Positions 1 through 9,190 of a stretch of DNA of 64,000 nt are shown piece after piece (the first letter of the stretch is position 1; each line of letters starts with the position of its first letter). Source of the DNA: Aminipila butyrica (GTDB taxonomy: Bacteria; Bacillota; Clostridia; Peptostreptococcales; Anaerovoracaceae); assembly GCF_010669305.1 (NCBI RefSeq), contig NZ_CP048649.1, positions 248,001-312,000 of the forward strand, given 5' to 3'. A program made the translations under genes and the position numbers. The notes under the pieces were generated by a model, which saw only the letters and a program-made list of their open reading frames with translations, had not been told where the DNA came from and did not search any database.

Positions 1-125
1 CTACGTCCATCGGTCAAATGTTGTTGTGTTTGGTGGGTTTTTTCGACTTAGGGTTCAATGTAAGAAAGTTCATAGTAAAAAGACATTAACATAGCGTGTT
101 TTGATTAGTGAAAAGAGGAAATAAA

Positions 126-1940
126 ATGGATGAAAAAAGACCTGAAAACCGTAATACAGAAAAGCGGATTGAAAAGATTCTTTCTGCCTATGTGCCTCTG
201 CCCATGTGTATCATCAACACCCAAGGAAAGGTGACTCGGGCCAGTGACCGGATTGATGAAGTGTTTAAGTACAACGGAATCCAAGGCGCAGATATTTTTG
301 CCCTTACTGGCATCAAGCACGGAGATTTTTTTGCTGAAGATGTCAACGAAAAATTCCTGACTCTTTCCAGAAATGAGAAGATTTTTCGTATTCAAGTGTG
401 CTATATCGGAAGAGATGACCAAAAAAAGGCCATTATCTACTTCTACGATATCACCAACTACGAGAATCTGAAAGTACTGTACCACGGAGAGCATGTCTGT
501 ATGGCAACTATCAATGTAGACAATTATGACGAGTTGACCTCCAGCACTTCGGAAGAAAAACGCCTTGCCTTGAGTACCGACATCGACAAAGCGGTGCGCC
601 AGTGGGCAGCCAGAGGAAATGCCTCTATTATTCGCTATAAGGAAAACATGTATTTCATGGTCTTTGAAAACTCCTATCTGGACAAGATTGTTGAAAATAA
701 GTTTGCCATTCTGGATGATATTCGGGAAATTGAGACGGAAGCAGATTTCCCTGTAACCCTGAGCATCGGCATTGGGGCCGGCGGAAAGCATCCGGGCCAG
801 ACCGACCAGTTCGCAGCGGCGGCGCTAGACTTGGCCTTGGGCCGTGGTGGAGATCAGGCTGTGGTCAAGCGGGGCTCGAAGATTGAATATTTCGGGGGCA
901 AGATGCAGACTGTAGAAAAAGGCAACAAGGGAAAATCTCGGATTATTGCCCACGCCATAAAACAGCTGGTAGATCAGTCCTCCCGAGTGCTCATCATGGG
1001 ACACCGAAACCCGGATATGGATTCTTTCGGTTCGGCATTAGGTATATATCGGATCGTGGCTAATCGAAACAAAGACGCCTACATTGTTATCAACAACTAC
1101 TTTGAAACCTTGGCGGAAATTTATAATCAGGCCCAGGAAAGTGAGATTTATAACTTTATCAACAGCGAAAAGGCTATCGCTATGACCGACAAGGACACGC
1201 TGCTGATTGTTTTAGATACCCATAGGCCCAGCCTGACAGAATGTCGGGAACTGCTGGATCTGACGGAAAAAATTGTGGTCATTGACCACCACCGCAAAGC
1301 GGAGGAATACATCGAAAATGCTACCCTGTACTACATGGAGCCTTACGCCTCTTCTACTTCAGAACTGGTGACGGAAATCCTCCAGTATTCCGGGGACAAA
1401 AAGAACATCGCCAAGCTGGAGGTAGAGGGGTTGTTGGCAGGTATCTCCATGGATACCAACCGCTTCGCTGTAAAAACCGGTGTGCGGACCTTTGAGGCCG
1501 CCTCCTGGTTACGCCGTTCCGGCGCGGATACCACCGCGGTCAAACGGTTTTTCCAGACGGACGCAGAAGCCTTTAAGATTAAAGCCAATTGCATTGCTCA
1601 GGCTGAAATTCAGCCAAACGGTCTGGCCTATTCCGTAAGCCATGGGCACCATCCAGATATTCAGGTCATTAATTCACAGGCGGCAGATGAACTGCTGACC
1701 GTGAAAAATGTGCGAGCCAGTTTTGTTGCAGGCAAAGATGAGCAGGGGGTCACCGTCATCAGCGCCAGATCCCTGGGCGAGATGAATATGCAGACCATCA
1801 TGGAGAAGCTGGGAGGCGGCGGACATTTGACCACCGCAGGGGCCCAGGTAAGTTGTACACCGGAAGAGGCTTTGGAGAAGATAAAAGAAATCATAGAAGC
1901 CATGGACAGCAAGCCGATGAAAAACAAGGAGGATAAATAA
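126..1940 (+). CDS. gdpP: GdpP-like cyclic-di-AMP phosphodiesterase without membrane helices
   Basis: Predicted to hydrolyse the second messenger c-di-AMP. Domains in order: PAS-like (about 30-105), degenerate GGDEF (about 110-240, with GRGGDQAVVK instead of a catalytic GGDEF, as is usual in GdpP), DHH phosphoesterase (NPDMDS at 295-300, DHH at 387-389) and DHHA1 (GGGGH near 563). I start it at ATG 126 because AAGAGGAA sits just upstream; an in-frame GTG at 108 has no such site. Known GdpP proteins begin with two membrane helices. Here the first 30 residues are charged and the DNA upstream has no open frame encoding helices, so the protein should be cytoplasmic. It lies one base before rplI, in the gdpP-rplI-dnaB order common in Firmicutes. 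Confidence 0.9.
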   Translation: MDEKRPENRNTEKRIEKILSAYVPLPMCIINTQGKVTRASDRIDEVFKYNGIQGADIFALTGIKHGDFFAEDVNEKFLTLSRNEKIFRIQVCYIGRDDQKKAIIYFYDITNYENLKVLYHGEHVCMATINVDNYDELTSSTSEEKRLALSTDIDKAVRQWAARGNASIIRYKENMYFMVFENSYLDKIVENKFAILDDIREIETEADFPVTLSIGIGAGGKHPGQTDQFAAAALDLALGRGGDQAVVKRGSKIEYFGGKMQTVEKGNKGKSRIIAHAIKQLVDQSSRVLIMGHRNPDMDSFGSALGIYRIVANRNKDAYIVINNYFETLAEIYNQAQESEIYNFINSEKAIAMTDKDTLLIVLDTHRPSLTECRELLDLTEKIVVIDHHRKAEEYIENATLYYMEPYASSTSELVTEILQYSGDKKNIAKLEVEGLLAGISMDTNRFAVKTGVRTFEAASWLRRSGADTTAVKRFFQTDAEAFKIKANCIAQAEIQPNGLAYSVSHGHHPDIQVINSQAADELLTVKNVRASFVAGKDEQGVTVISARSLGEMNMQTIMEKLGGGGHLTTAGAQVSCTPEEALEKIKEIIEAMDSKPMKNKEDK

Positions 1941-1941
1941 G

Positions 1942-2385
1942 ATGATTGTTATATTATTAAAAGATGTAAAAGGTTCCGGAAAAGCCGGAGATGTAATAAA
2001 GGTAAGTGATGGTTATGCCCGAAATATGTTGATTCCGAAGGGTCTGGCCAAAGAAGGTACCGAAGGAAATGTGCGGAGTTTGGAAAAGCAGAAAGCCATA
2101 GCGGCAGAAAAGAAGGCCGAGGAAAAGGCAGCTGCGCAGAAGCTGGCAGATAAGCTGAAAGAATTGACGGTTTCTATCGTGACTAAAGGCGGAGAAGGCG
2201 GCAGATTGTTTGGCTCTATCACCTCGAAAGACATTGCGGAGGCCCTGAATAAGCAGCACAAGATTAATATTGATAAAAAGAAATTAGTGTTAGAGAATCC
2301 CATCAAAACCACTGGACAGTTTGCTGTAGAGGTAAAGCTGTATCCAGAGGTGACAGGCACGGTGAATGTGCACGTTTCGGTTTAA
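1942..2385 (+). CDS. rplI: 50S ribosomal protein L9
   Basis: Structural protein of the large ribosomal subunit that binds 23S rRNA through its N-terminal domain. The 147 residues match the family length. The N-terminus has the L9 signature (VILLKDVKGSGKAGD, then DGYARNMLIPKGLA), followed by a long charged helix rich in Lys, Glu and Ala (about 45-75) and the C-terminal domain. The ATG follows the gdpP stop by one base and is preceded by AAGGAGGATAAATAAG, so the two genes are probably co-transcribed and dnaB follows 15 bases later. Confidence 0.97.
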   Translation: MIVILLKDVKGSGKAGDVIKVSDGYARNMLIPKGLAKEGTEGNVRSLEKQKAIAAEKKAEEKAAAQKLADKLKELTVSIVTKGGEGGRLFGSITSKDIAEALNKQHKINIDKKKLVLENPIKTTGQFAVEVKLYPEVTGTVNVHVSV

Positions 2386-2400
2386 GATTAGGAGATTTTC

Positions 2401-3723
2401 ATGGTAGAGAGAATACCTCCTCATAACGATGATGCCGAAAAGTCCGTGCTGGGTGCAGCTATGCTGGACAAGGATGCTCTTTTTGACATCATCGAGGCGG
2501 TAAAGCCTGAGGATTTTTATAGCGAGATACATAGAGAGATTTTCCATGCGGTCATGGAACTGTGCCGGAAGAGTGCGCCAGTAGATGCGCTCACCGTGGC
2601 AGAGGAACTGAAACGACGAAAAGCATTAGAGCTGGTAGGGGGACGAGCTTATGTGCTATCTTTAGCCAGCAGTGTTCCTTCGACAGCCAATGCGGTGCAG
2701 TACGCTAAGATTGTGGCAGAAAAGGCGGTGCTTCGCAGCCTGATTAAGACCGCCAGTGATATTGTGGAAGAAAGCTATCAGGAAAAGATGGGCCCAGAGA
2801 CGGTTCTGGATCATGCGGAAAGAGGGATCTTTGAGATTGCCCAGAAACGGCAGAACAAAGATTATACAGCGTTGCAGGACGTACTGTTGTCTAACATGGA
2901 GATGATCGATGAGATTTCTCGGATGGAAGGCAATATCACAGGCGTGCCTACGGGATTTACTGACCTGGATGCCAAGACAGCAGGGTTCCAGCGATCTAAC
3001 TTGATTATTTTAGCTGCCCGGCCTGCTATGGGAAAGACAGCGTTTGCCTTAAACGTAGCGCTACAAGCTGCTATTAAGGGAAAGGCGACTGTACTGGTAT
3101 TTAGCTTGGAGATGGGCAAAGAAGAGCTGGGTCAGCGGCTTTTGTCTATGGAGTCTCGGATTGAGATGCAGAAACTAAAGACGGGTCAGCTGGAACGAAA
3201 AGACTGGGAGGACATCAACCTGGGGCTGGATGCACTATCCAAGGCCAATATTTTTATCGACGACACGCCAGGTATTTCCATTATGGAAATGAAAAACAAA
3301 TGTCGGCGGTTAAAGGCGGAGAAGGGTCTGGATATGATTGTTGTGGACTACCTCCAGCTGATGAATTATGAAGGAAGAAACGAAAGCAGGCAACAGGAAA
3401 TTTCTGCGCTGTCAAGGTACTTGAAGCTTCTTGCGCGGGAAATGGACTGTCCTGTTATTTTGCTTTCTCAGCTTTCTCGAGCGCCGGAGCAGCGGACCGA
3501 CCATCGTCCGATTCTTTCGGACTTGAGAGAATCCGGCTCTATTGAACAAGATGCCGACATCGTTCTGTTTTTATATCGAGATGATTATTACAATCCAGAA
3601 ACCGATAAGCCCGGCGTCTGTGAAGTGATTATCGCCAAGCAGCGAAGCGGACCGACGGGAACGGTAGAGCTGACCTGGCTGGGCAAATATACAAGATTTG
3701 TGGACAAGAGCAATATTCGCTAA
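2401..3723 (+). CDS. dnaB: Replicative DNA helicase DnaB
   Basis: Hexameric 5'-3' helicase of the replication fork. The 440 residues match the family. The N-terminal domain (PPHNDDAEKSVLGA near residue 5) is followed by a linker and a RecA-type ATPase domain with Walker A AARPAMGKTAF (about 203-213), Walker B MIVVDYLQLM (about 314-323) and a late R-finger region (DLRESGSIEQDAD). ATG 2401 has AGGAGATTTTC upstream. The next gene encodes a DnaD-type protein fused to the helicase-interaction part of a loader, so helicase and its likely loading partner are adjacent. Confidence 0.97.
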   Translation: MVERIPPHNDDAEKSVLGAAMLDKDALFDIIEAVKPEDFYSEIHREIFHAVMELCRKSAPVDALTVAEELKRRKALELVGGRAYVLSLASSVPSTANAVQYAKIVAEKAVLRSLIKTASDIVEESYQEKMGPETVLDHAERGIFEIAQKRQNKDYTALQDVLLSNMEMIDEISRMEGNITGVPTGFTDLDAKTAGFQRSNLIILAARPAMGKTAFALNVALQAAIKGKATVLVFSLEMGKEELGQRLLSMESRIEMQKLKTGQLERKDWEDINLGLDALSKANIFIDDTPGISIMEMKNKCRRLKAEKGLDMIVVDYLQLMNYEGRNESRQQEISALSRYLKLLAREMDCPVILLSQLSRAPEQRTDHRPILSDLRESGSIEQDADIVLFLYRDDYYNPETDKPGVCEVIIAKQRSGPTGTVELTWLGKYTRFVDKSNIR

Positions 3724-3761
3724 AGGAATCCGCTAAAGAAAAAGGAAATGGGAAAGACGAC

Positions 3762-5072
3762 ATGCAGAATATTTTTATAAAAAAGAAGGCGGGGGAGCTC
3801 TACCTGCTGGACACCAGCGTGGACAACGTCTTCATCAGTGAATATATGGCCGGAGCACCGGCAGATTTCGTAAAGGTCTATCTGTTTGCACTGATGTATG
3901 CAGAGGCCGGCCATTACATGGACAACGAGACTATTGCTAAGCAGCTGGCCATGGCTGACGAGGATATCCTCAAAGCTTGGTCCTATTGGGAAGCGATGGG
4001 CGTTATTGAAAAACATTTTGAAAATCCGAAAGATCGGTTTAATTATCAGGTAGAATTCCTTAATTTAAAGGAACTGTTATATGGAAAACAACCCTCAAAA
4101 GAAAAAGAGAAAAAAGAACGGCCAGATATGGCAGACCAGTTGGTTAACGTGGATATAAAGGCAATGTATAGCGCTATCGAAAAGATTACAGGACGTCTGC
4201 TAGGAGGCCAAGAGCCGGTGGCTATCCTATCTTGGATGGAGGAATACGGTGCTTCGCCAGAGATGATTACCTATGCGTACTCTTACTGTAAAGAGACTAG
4301 GAAAAAAGACGCTCATAATTATGTAGGCACGGTAGTCAAAGAATGGGCAGGGAAGAACCTGCGGACCAAAGAGGAAATTGAAGCGCACCTGCAAGAGGTG
4401 GACAATCGGCACTACCTATACAAGCGGGTAATGAAAGCCTTAGGGTTTAACCGAAATGCCACAGAGCAGGAGAAGCATTTGATGGATAGTTGGTTTGGAG
4501 ACATGGATTACAAACTGGATAAGGTACTGGAGGCCTGTGGCAAGACCAGCGGTATCTCCAATCCAAACATCAACTATGTAAATAAAATACTTAAAAACTG
4601 GAAAGAGGAGAGCGGCGGCGGAGCATCCGGCGGCAAAACCCTGCAAAAATCAGACGGCAGCAAGGCGGCTATCAACGCCAGCACGGTATTCCGCTACTAC
4701 GACATGATCCGGGAAAAAGCGGAAGCAGAAGTGACCACCAGACGGCAGCAGGTATATGAGCAGCTGCCAGAAATTCGACAAATTGATGAAGAGGTAAGAG
4801 AATTGGGATTGCGCCTTTCCAGAGTTATGGTCTCCGGGGCGGATAACGCCAAGGAGCAGCTGGAACGGTTCCGAGTGAAGATAGACGCTTTAGGTGAAGA
4901 AAAGGCCTTTAAGCTGACAGAAAACAATTTCCCTGTAGACTATATGGAAATCCGCTATAAATGCGGACAGTGTAAGGATACGGGAACAAATGATATGGGG
5001 GAACGTTGCAGCTGTTTTAATGAGCGGTTGAACGAAGCAGAAATATGGCAAAATTCTTCAAAGAAGATGTAA
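3762..5072 (+). CDS. DnaD-type primosome protein fused to the N-terminal domain of a DnaI/DnaC loader, AAA+ domain absent
   Basis: Residues 1-95 resemble the DnaD N-terminal winged-helix domain and about 130-235 the DnaD C-terminal (DnaB_2) domain, both used in replication initiation. Residues about 306-436 instead resemble the N-terminal half of clostridial DnaC/DnaI loaders: a helical stretch starting TVFRYYDMIREKAEAEV, then a zinc-binding pattern of Cys401, Cys404, Cys416 and Cys418 (CGQCKDTG ... CSCF). In loaders an AAA+ ATPase follows at once; here the protein ends 18 residues after the last Cys, and the downstream DNA encodes a different protein in another frame that overlaps by 28 bases. 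In DnaI the N-terminal zinc domain binds the helicase, so this fusion could tether DnaD directly to DnaB. The domain reading is by eye. Confidence 0.85.
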   Translation: MQNIFIKKKAGELYLLDTSVDNVFISEYMAGAPADFVKVYLFALMYAEAGHYMDNETIAKQLAMADEDILKAWSYWEAMGVIEKHFENPKDRFNYQVEFLNLKELLYGKQPSKEKEKKERPDMADQLVNVDIKAMYSAIEKITGRLLGGQEPVAILSWMEEYGASPEMITYAYSYCKETRKKDAHNYVGTVVKEWAGKNLRTKEEIEAHLQEVDNRHYLYKRVMKALGFNRNATEQEKHLMDSWFGDMDYKLDKVLEACGKTSGISNPNINYVNKILKNWKEESGGGASGGKTLQKSDGSKAAINASTVFRYYDMIREKAEAEVTTRRQQVYEQLPEIRQIDEEVRELGLRLSRVMVSGADNAKEQLERFRVKIDALGEEKAFKLTENNFPVDYMEIRYKCGQCKDTGTNDMGERCSCFNERLNEAEIWQNSSKKM

Positions 5073-7198
5073 ATAAATCAAAGAAAAAGAAACGCAGCGG
5101 AAAAAATAAACCCGGAGCATTGATTGCAGATTTGAACGATTTGGGCGGCGAGCACCAGGAGGGTTTTTTGAAGGGATTTCCTAAAACTCCAGCGGAGATT
5201 GCGGAAGAGGAAGAAGCCGCCAGGATTCAAGCGGAAGCAGAGGTTCGGGCTGCCCAAGAAAGCGCGAAGCGTCAGGAAGAGGAAAATCGCCGGGCCTTGT
5301 GGGAAGCAGAGCATCAAAAAGAGCAGAAGCAACGGAAGCCGGAATTTGCTCCCCAGCAGTCCTCGGAGATGCATCAGCCCTCGGAGCTTCCCAGTGGGGA
5401 GGTAAAGACGACTCAAGAGAAGCTGGAAACGAAAGGCTGGACTTTTCTGAACGGATTGCTGGAAGGGGCAGCCGGGGTTGAACGGAGCATTGGCCGATTT
5501 TTCTTGGCTTTTGTAGGGGCTTTTCAGCAGCTGGGGCGCTGCCTTCGTCAAGAAGTGGCGGATTCTTTTCATGCAGCAACAGACAGTGCAAAAGCGATAA
5601 AAGGTATGATTGGCAGAAGGATTCAAGCCTACTATAGAAACAATCCAGATAAACGGCAGCAGAGGCAGCGGAAAAACCGGCGGCATATGCGTCGATTCAT
5701 TCAGTTGAGAAATACGTTGATGGCCAAGGAAAAGGCCGCATCTATGCGAATGGCAGGCTTCATCAATCGCATGGACAGAAAGAATGAGAAGCTGGCAGAC
5801 AAGACTAACGTAGTCATGGCCAAGGGAAATCGAAAGTTTAACTTCCTGCGGGAATGGGCGGAGATTAACAAGCGGAAGCTACTATTGCATTTTGCTGTGC
5901 TCATCGTCATCGCACTGTGCGGAGTAGAAGTCTTTAGTTATTTTACCGCCTATGAATACGCCTATAACGGTCGGACACTGGGTACTGTCAAGAAACAGGA
6001 AGATGTGCTGAAAATCGTGGATATTGTCAGCGAGCAGCTGTCAAAGGAACACAATGCGGAAATTTATATCGACAAGGATTTGGACATTACTTTTAATCGG
6101 GTGACCTCCTTCCATCAAGATATTGATGACACAGAAGAAGTTCTGAAACGGCTGACCTACATGAAGAATATGAATGCTAAAGCTTATGCTATCTATGTAA
6201 ATGATCTGCGGGTAGCCATTGTAGACAGCCGTAAAACGGCTAAGACTCTGTTAAATACCATTAAATCTACATACATGGTGAACAGCGGAGGCGTAGAGTA
6301 TGAAACCGTAGGCTTTAAAGAGAAGATACAGCTCAAGCAGATTGATACGAAGCTGGGTCGGATTCAAAATGCTGATGTGGTTATGCAGAAGCTGATGACG
6401 GGAGCTGTCTCTAAACAGGTCCATACCGTAGTGCCAGGCGATACCCTGACGGGGATTGCCGCCGCCTACGGGATGGCCACCTCTGAATTGAAGGAGGCTA
6501 ACCCAAACATCAATCCGGAAAAGCTGAACATTGGGCAAGAGATTATTCTGACCAAGCCAGCACCAATGGTCACTATCAAGACCGTAGAGGTAGCCACTTA
6601 TCCGGAGGCTATCGCCTTTGAGACAGAATACAAGGATACCGATACTATGTATAAGGGGGAAAACAGTACCGAAGTTTCTGGTGTGGTTGGCACCCGCTCG
6701 GTGACCGCTCGAATCACCAGAGAAAATGGGGTTCAGACAGCAGCTACCATCCTTTCCTCGGAAGTTCTCTCTAATCCGACTACGGAAGTTGTTCTGCGGG
6801 GTACCAAGGTACGGCCATCTACGGTGGGAACGGGTAACTTGCGCTATCCGGTTTCCAGCTATCGGCTGAGTTCCAAATTTGGGCCACGGTGGGGGCGGAT
6901 GCACTATGGCATCGACCTAGCTTGTCCAGTGGGGACGAAGGTCAGTGCGGCTGACGGAGGTACGGTCACGTACTCTGGTTACAGCGGGTCTTATGGCTAT
7001 GTAGTGAAGATTAACCACGGCAACGGAATGCTCACCTTGTATGCACATTGCAGCAAGCTGCTGGTTAAAAAGGGTGATAAAGTGTATCAGGGCCAGCAGA
7101 TTGCCTTATCAGGCAACACCGGCAGAAGCACTGGGCCGCACTGCCACTTCCAGGTGGAGATTAATGGCACACCGAAAAATCCACTGAACTATCTGTAG
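5045..7198 (+). CDS. Membrane-anchored M23 (LytM-type) peptidase with LysM and G5 domains
   Basis: Probable peptidoglycan endopeptidase. A long charged cytoplasmic N-terminus (1-270, Glu/Ala/Lys-rich, likely coiled coil around 55-95) precedes one membrane helix (about 278-298, LLLHFAVLIVIALCGVEVF). Outside the membrane are a LysM motif (about 460-503, HTVVPGDTLTGIA), a G5-like segment (about 510-590) and the M23 domain with zinc ligands His620 and Asp624 (HYGID), His668 (YAHC) and His699/His701 (HCH). The ATG overlaps the end of the DnaD-like gene by 28 bases and lacks a strong ribosome site, so translation is probably coupled. The 270-residue cytoplasmic extension is long for this family and its role is unknown. 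Confidence 0.85.
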   Translation: MAKFFKEDVNKSKKKKRSGKNKPGALIADLNDLGGEHQEGFLKGFPKTPAEIAEEEEAARIQAEAEVRAAQESAKRQEEENRRALWEAEHQKEQKQRKPEFAPQQSSEMHQPSELPSGEVKTTQEKLETKGWTFLNGLLEGAAGVERSIGRFFLAFVGAFQQLGRCLRQEVADSFHAATDSAKAIKGMIGRRIQAYYRNNPDKRQQRQRKNRRHMRRFIQLRNTLMAKEKAASMRMAGFINRMDRKNEKLADKTNVVMAKGNRKFNFLREWAEINKRKLLLHFAVLIVIALCGVEVFSYFTAYEYAYNGRTLGTVKKQEDVLKIVDIVSEQLSKEHNAEIYIDKDLDITFNRVTSFHQDIDDTEEVLKRLTYMKNMNAKAYAIYVNDLRVAIVDSRKTAKTLLNTIKSTYMVNSGGVEYETVGFKEKIQLKQIDTKLGRIQNADVVMQKLMTGAVSKQVHTVVPGDTLTGIAAAYGMATSELKEANPNINPEKLNIGQEIILTKPAPMVTIKTVEVATYPEAIAFETEYKDTDTMYKGENSTEVSGVVGTRSVTARITRENGVQTAATILSSEVLSNPTTEVVLRGTKVRPSTVGTGNLRYPVSSYRLSSKFGPRWGRMHYGIDLACPVGTKVSAADGGTVTYSGYSGSYGYVVKINHGNGMLTLYAHCSKLLVKKGDKVYQGQQIALSGNTGRSTGPHCHFQVEINGTPKNPLNYL

Positions 7199-7211
7199 GA
7201 GGAAAGCTGAA

Positions 7212-7838
7212 ATGAAGCAGACAAGCGTTATCGTCATCGGTATCGCAGGAGGCACAGGCAGCGGAAAGAGTACCCTGATTCAAAAGATTCAGGAGGAATT
7301 CTGCGACAATGTCACGGTGATTTCCCACGATTCCTATTACAAGGCCAGAAGTGACCGCTCTTTTGAGCAACGTGCCCAGCTAAACTACGATCATCCTGAC
7401 GCTTTTGACACAGACCTGATGATTCAGCACATCAAGCAGCTGAAAAGCTGGGAAGACGCTTGGTGTCCGGTATACGATTTTACCATTTATGACCGGACGG
7501 CGGAACAGGTGCGGCTGAAGCCGACAAAGGTTATCGTGTCAGAGGGGATCCTTATCTTTGAAAACCGGGAGCTGCTGGATTTGTTGGATATCAAGGTTTT
7601 TGTGGATACAGACGCAGATGTGCGGATTATTCGCCGTATTCTCCGAGATGTAAAAGAGCGCGGACGGACGTTGGATTCCGTGGTAAATCAATATTTAACT
7701 ACCGTAAAGCCCATGCACGAGCAGTTTGTAGAGCCCAGCAAGAAATACGCGGATATTATTATTCCTGAGGGCGGGTTTAACATGGTAGCCTTGCAGATGC
7801 TGAATCAGCGTATACATGCTTTGCTAGACGAAGAATAG
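7212..7838 (+). CDS. udk: Uridine kinase
   Basis: Phosphorylates uridine and cytidine to UMP and CMP in pyrimidine salvage. It has a P-loop GIAGGTGSGKST at about 11-22, DSYYK at about 41-45 with the following NYDHPDAFD substrate loop, and the RRILRDVKERGR lid region near 145-155. The length of 208 residues is standard. ATG 7212 follows AGGAGGAAAGCTGAA and lies 13 bases after the M23 gene. No terminator is evident before the next promoter. Confidence 0.95.
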   Translation: MKQTSVIVIGIAGGTGSGKSTLIQKIQEEFCDNVTVISHDSYYKARSDRSFEQRAQLNYDHPDAFDTDLMIQHIKQLKSWEDAWCPVYDFTIYDRTAEQVRLKPTKVIVSEGILIFENRELLDLLDIKVFVDTDADVRIIRRILRDVKERGRTLDSVVNQYLTTVKPMHEQFVEPSKKYADIIIPEGGFNMVALQMLNQRIHALLDEE

Positions 7839-7872
7839 AACAGACGAAAACTGCCCAAAGGGCCTAAACGGG

Positions 7873-7901
7873 TTGACAAAAAGGGCATAATAGAATAAAT
7901 T
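7873..7901 (+). promoter_or_regulatory. Sigma-A-type promoter for the rubredoxin/rubrerythrin genes
   Basis: TTGACA at 7873-7878, a 17-base spacer and TAAATT at 7896-7901. About 110 bases of 5' untranslated DNA follow before the TTG start at 8010. Within it, TTTCTT and AAGAAA around 7968-7982 can form a small stem flanked by CCC/GGG; no known riboswitch fold is recognised. Confidence 0.6.
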
Positions 7902-8009
7902 AACAGTAAGAGCATTTACAGAAAACCTCAAACAGAGGGAAAAGCAAATGCAGACAAGCCCTGGTTTCTTTTTAAGAAAGACGGGGAGAAACGCAAGGAG
8001 GATAAGAAC

Positions 8010-8612
8010 TTGGACAACAATGCACTATTTAAAATTGGATATGGTCTTTATGTTTTAACTGCTCGAGAGGGTGAGAAGGATAACGGTTGTATTGTCAATA
8101 CAGTTATGCAGGTGACCAGCTCTCCGCTGGTTCTGGCCGTAGGTGTCAACAAGCAGAACTACACCCACGATATGATTATGCGGACAAAAGAGTTCAACGT
8201 ATCGGTACTGGATGTAAATTCTAAGTTTTCTGTTTTTCAGAATTTTGGGTTTCAGTCCGGCAGAAATGCGGACAAGTTTGCAGACTTTAAATCAGTAGAG
8301 AGAACAGAAAATGGTATTTTATATATTAAAGAAAACACAAATGCCTATCTTTCAGGGAAGGTTTTAGAAGCTATCGATTTTGGTACTCACACGCTGTTTA
8401 AGGCAGAAGTAGCAGATGCGGAATGTTTCTCCAATGCGGAGACTCTGACGTACAGCTATTACCAGCAGCACGTTAAACCGGCAGCTAAACCGGTGGAAAA
8501 GTCGGGCTGGAGATGTAAGATTTGCGGATATGTATATGAAGGTGATCCGCTTCCAGAAGACTTCATCTGTCCGATTTGCAAGCACGGTGCGGTTGATTTT
8601 GAAAAGATATAA
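8010..8612 (+). CDS. hrb: High-molecular-weight rubredoxin (flavin reductase-like domain fused to rubredoxin)
   Basis: Electron carrier for oxygen, peroxide or nitric oxide detoxification in anaerobes. Residues 1-150 form an FMN-binding flavin-reductase-like domain (GYGLYVLTARE, then NTVMQVTSSPL). Residues about 165-200 are a rubredoxin with the iron ligands in CKICGYVY and CPICKHG. The start is TTG 8010 after AAGGAGGATAAGAAC. It is followed 34 bases later by rubrerythrin, and the two probably work together: NAD(P)H-derived electrons reach the rubredoxin and then the diiron peroxidase. Confidence 0.9.
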   Translation: MDNNALFKIGYGLYVLTAREGEKDNGCIVNTVMQVTSSPLVLAVGVNKQNYTHDMIMRTKEFNVSVLDVNSKFSVFQNFGFQSGRNADKFADFKSVERTENGILYIKENTNAYLSGKVLEAIDFGTHTLFKAEVADAECFSNAETLTYSYYQQHVKPAAKPVEKSGWRCKICGYVYEGDPLPEDFICPICKHGAVDFEKI

Positions 8613-8646
8613 CGGTAAAATTTCAAAAGAAAAGGAGAGAAAGACG

Positions 8647-9180
8647 ATGGAATTAAAAGGATCAAAAACAGAGAAAAACTTGATGGCAGCTTTTTCAGGA
8701 GAATCAGAGGCCCGAAATAAGTATTCTTACTTCGCATCAAAGGCAAAGAAGGAAGGGTATGAGCAGATCGCCGCGATTTTCACTCAGACAGCCGACAATG
8801 AGAAAGAGCACGCAAAGCTTTGGTTTAAGGCTTTAGGCGCATTAAATGATACAAAGCAGAACCTGCTGTCCGCAGCAGAAGGGGAAAATTACGAGTGGAC
8901 AGAAATGTACCAAGCTTTTGCCAAGGATGCAGATGAGGAAGGCTTTACCGCCCTGGCTGCACAGTTCAGAGCCGTAGCAGAAGTGGAGAAGCATCATGAA
9001 GAGCGGTATAGAGCACTATTGAGCAACGTAGAAAACAACGCAGTCTTTGAAAAGGCTGAAGAAAAGGTTTGGGAATGCCGGAACTGCGGGCATCTGCATG
9101 TAGGCAAGGAAGCTCCTGGTGTCTGTCCGGTTTGTAACCATCCACAGAGCTACTTTGAAGTGCGGAAGATTAACTACTAA
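8647..9180 (+). CDS. rbr: Rubrerythrin (non-haem diiron peroxidase)
   Basis: Reduces hydrogen peroxide in the cytoplasm of anaerobes. The ferritin-like domain carries the diiron-site helices (ESEARNKYSYFA, NEKEHAKLWF, EVEKHHEERY) and the C-terminus is a rubredoxin-like domain with CRNCGHLH and CPVCNHP. I start it at ATG 8647, giving 177 residues, because AAAAGGAGAGAAAGACG precedes it; the longer frame upstream runs back through the end of the preceding gene. It ends just before a strong terminator. Confidence 0.95.
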   Translation: MELKGSKTEKNLMAAFSGESEARNKYSYFASKAKKEGYEQIAAIFTQTADNEKEHAKLWFKALGALNDTKQNLLSAAEGENYEWTEMYQAFAKDADEEGFTALAAQFRAVAEVEKHHEERYRALLSNVENNAVFEKAEEKVWECRNCGHLHVGKEAPGVCPVCNHPQSYFEVRKINY

Positions 9181-9190
9181 TTTTTAATAC

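Noticed and set aside
105..791. Minus-strand frame opposite the GdpP-like gene
   Set aside because: Lies wholly within a gene with clear domain structure on the plus strand; no ribosome site.
3762..5072. Simple helicase loader (DnaC) annotation
   Set aside because: No Walker A or B motif anywhere in the protein; only the loader's N-terminal domain is present.
5078..5686. Minus-strand 202-codon frame opposite the M23 gene
   Set aside because: Shadow frame opposite a strongly biased Glu/Ala/Lys-rich coding region, without start signals or recognisable domains.
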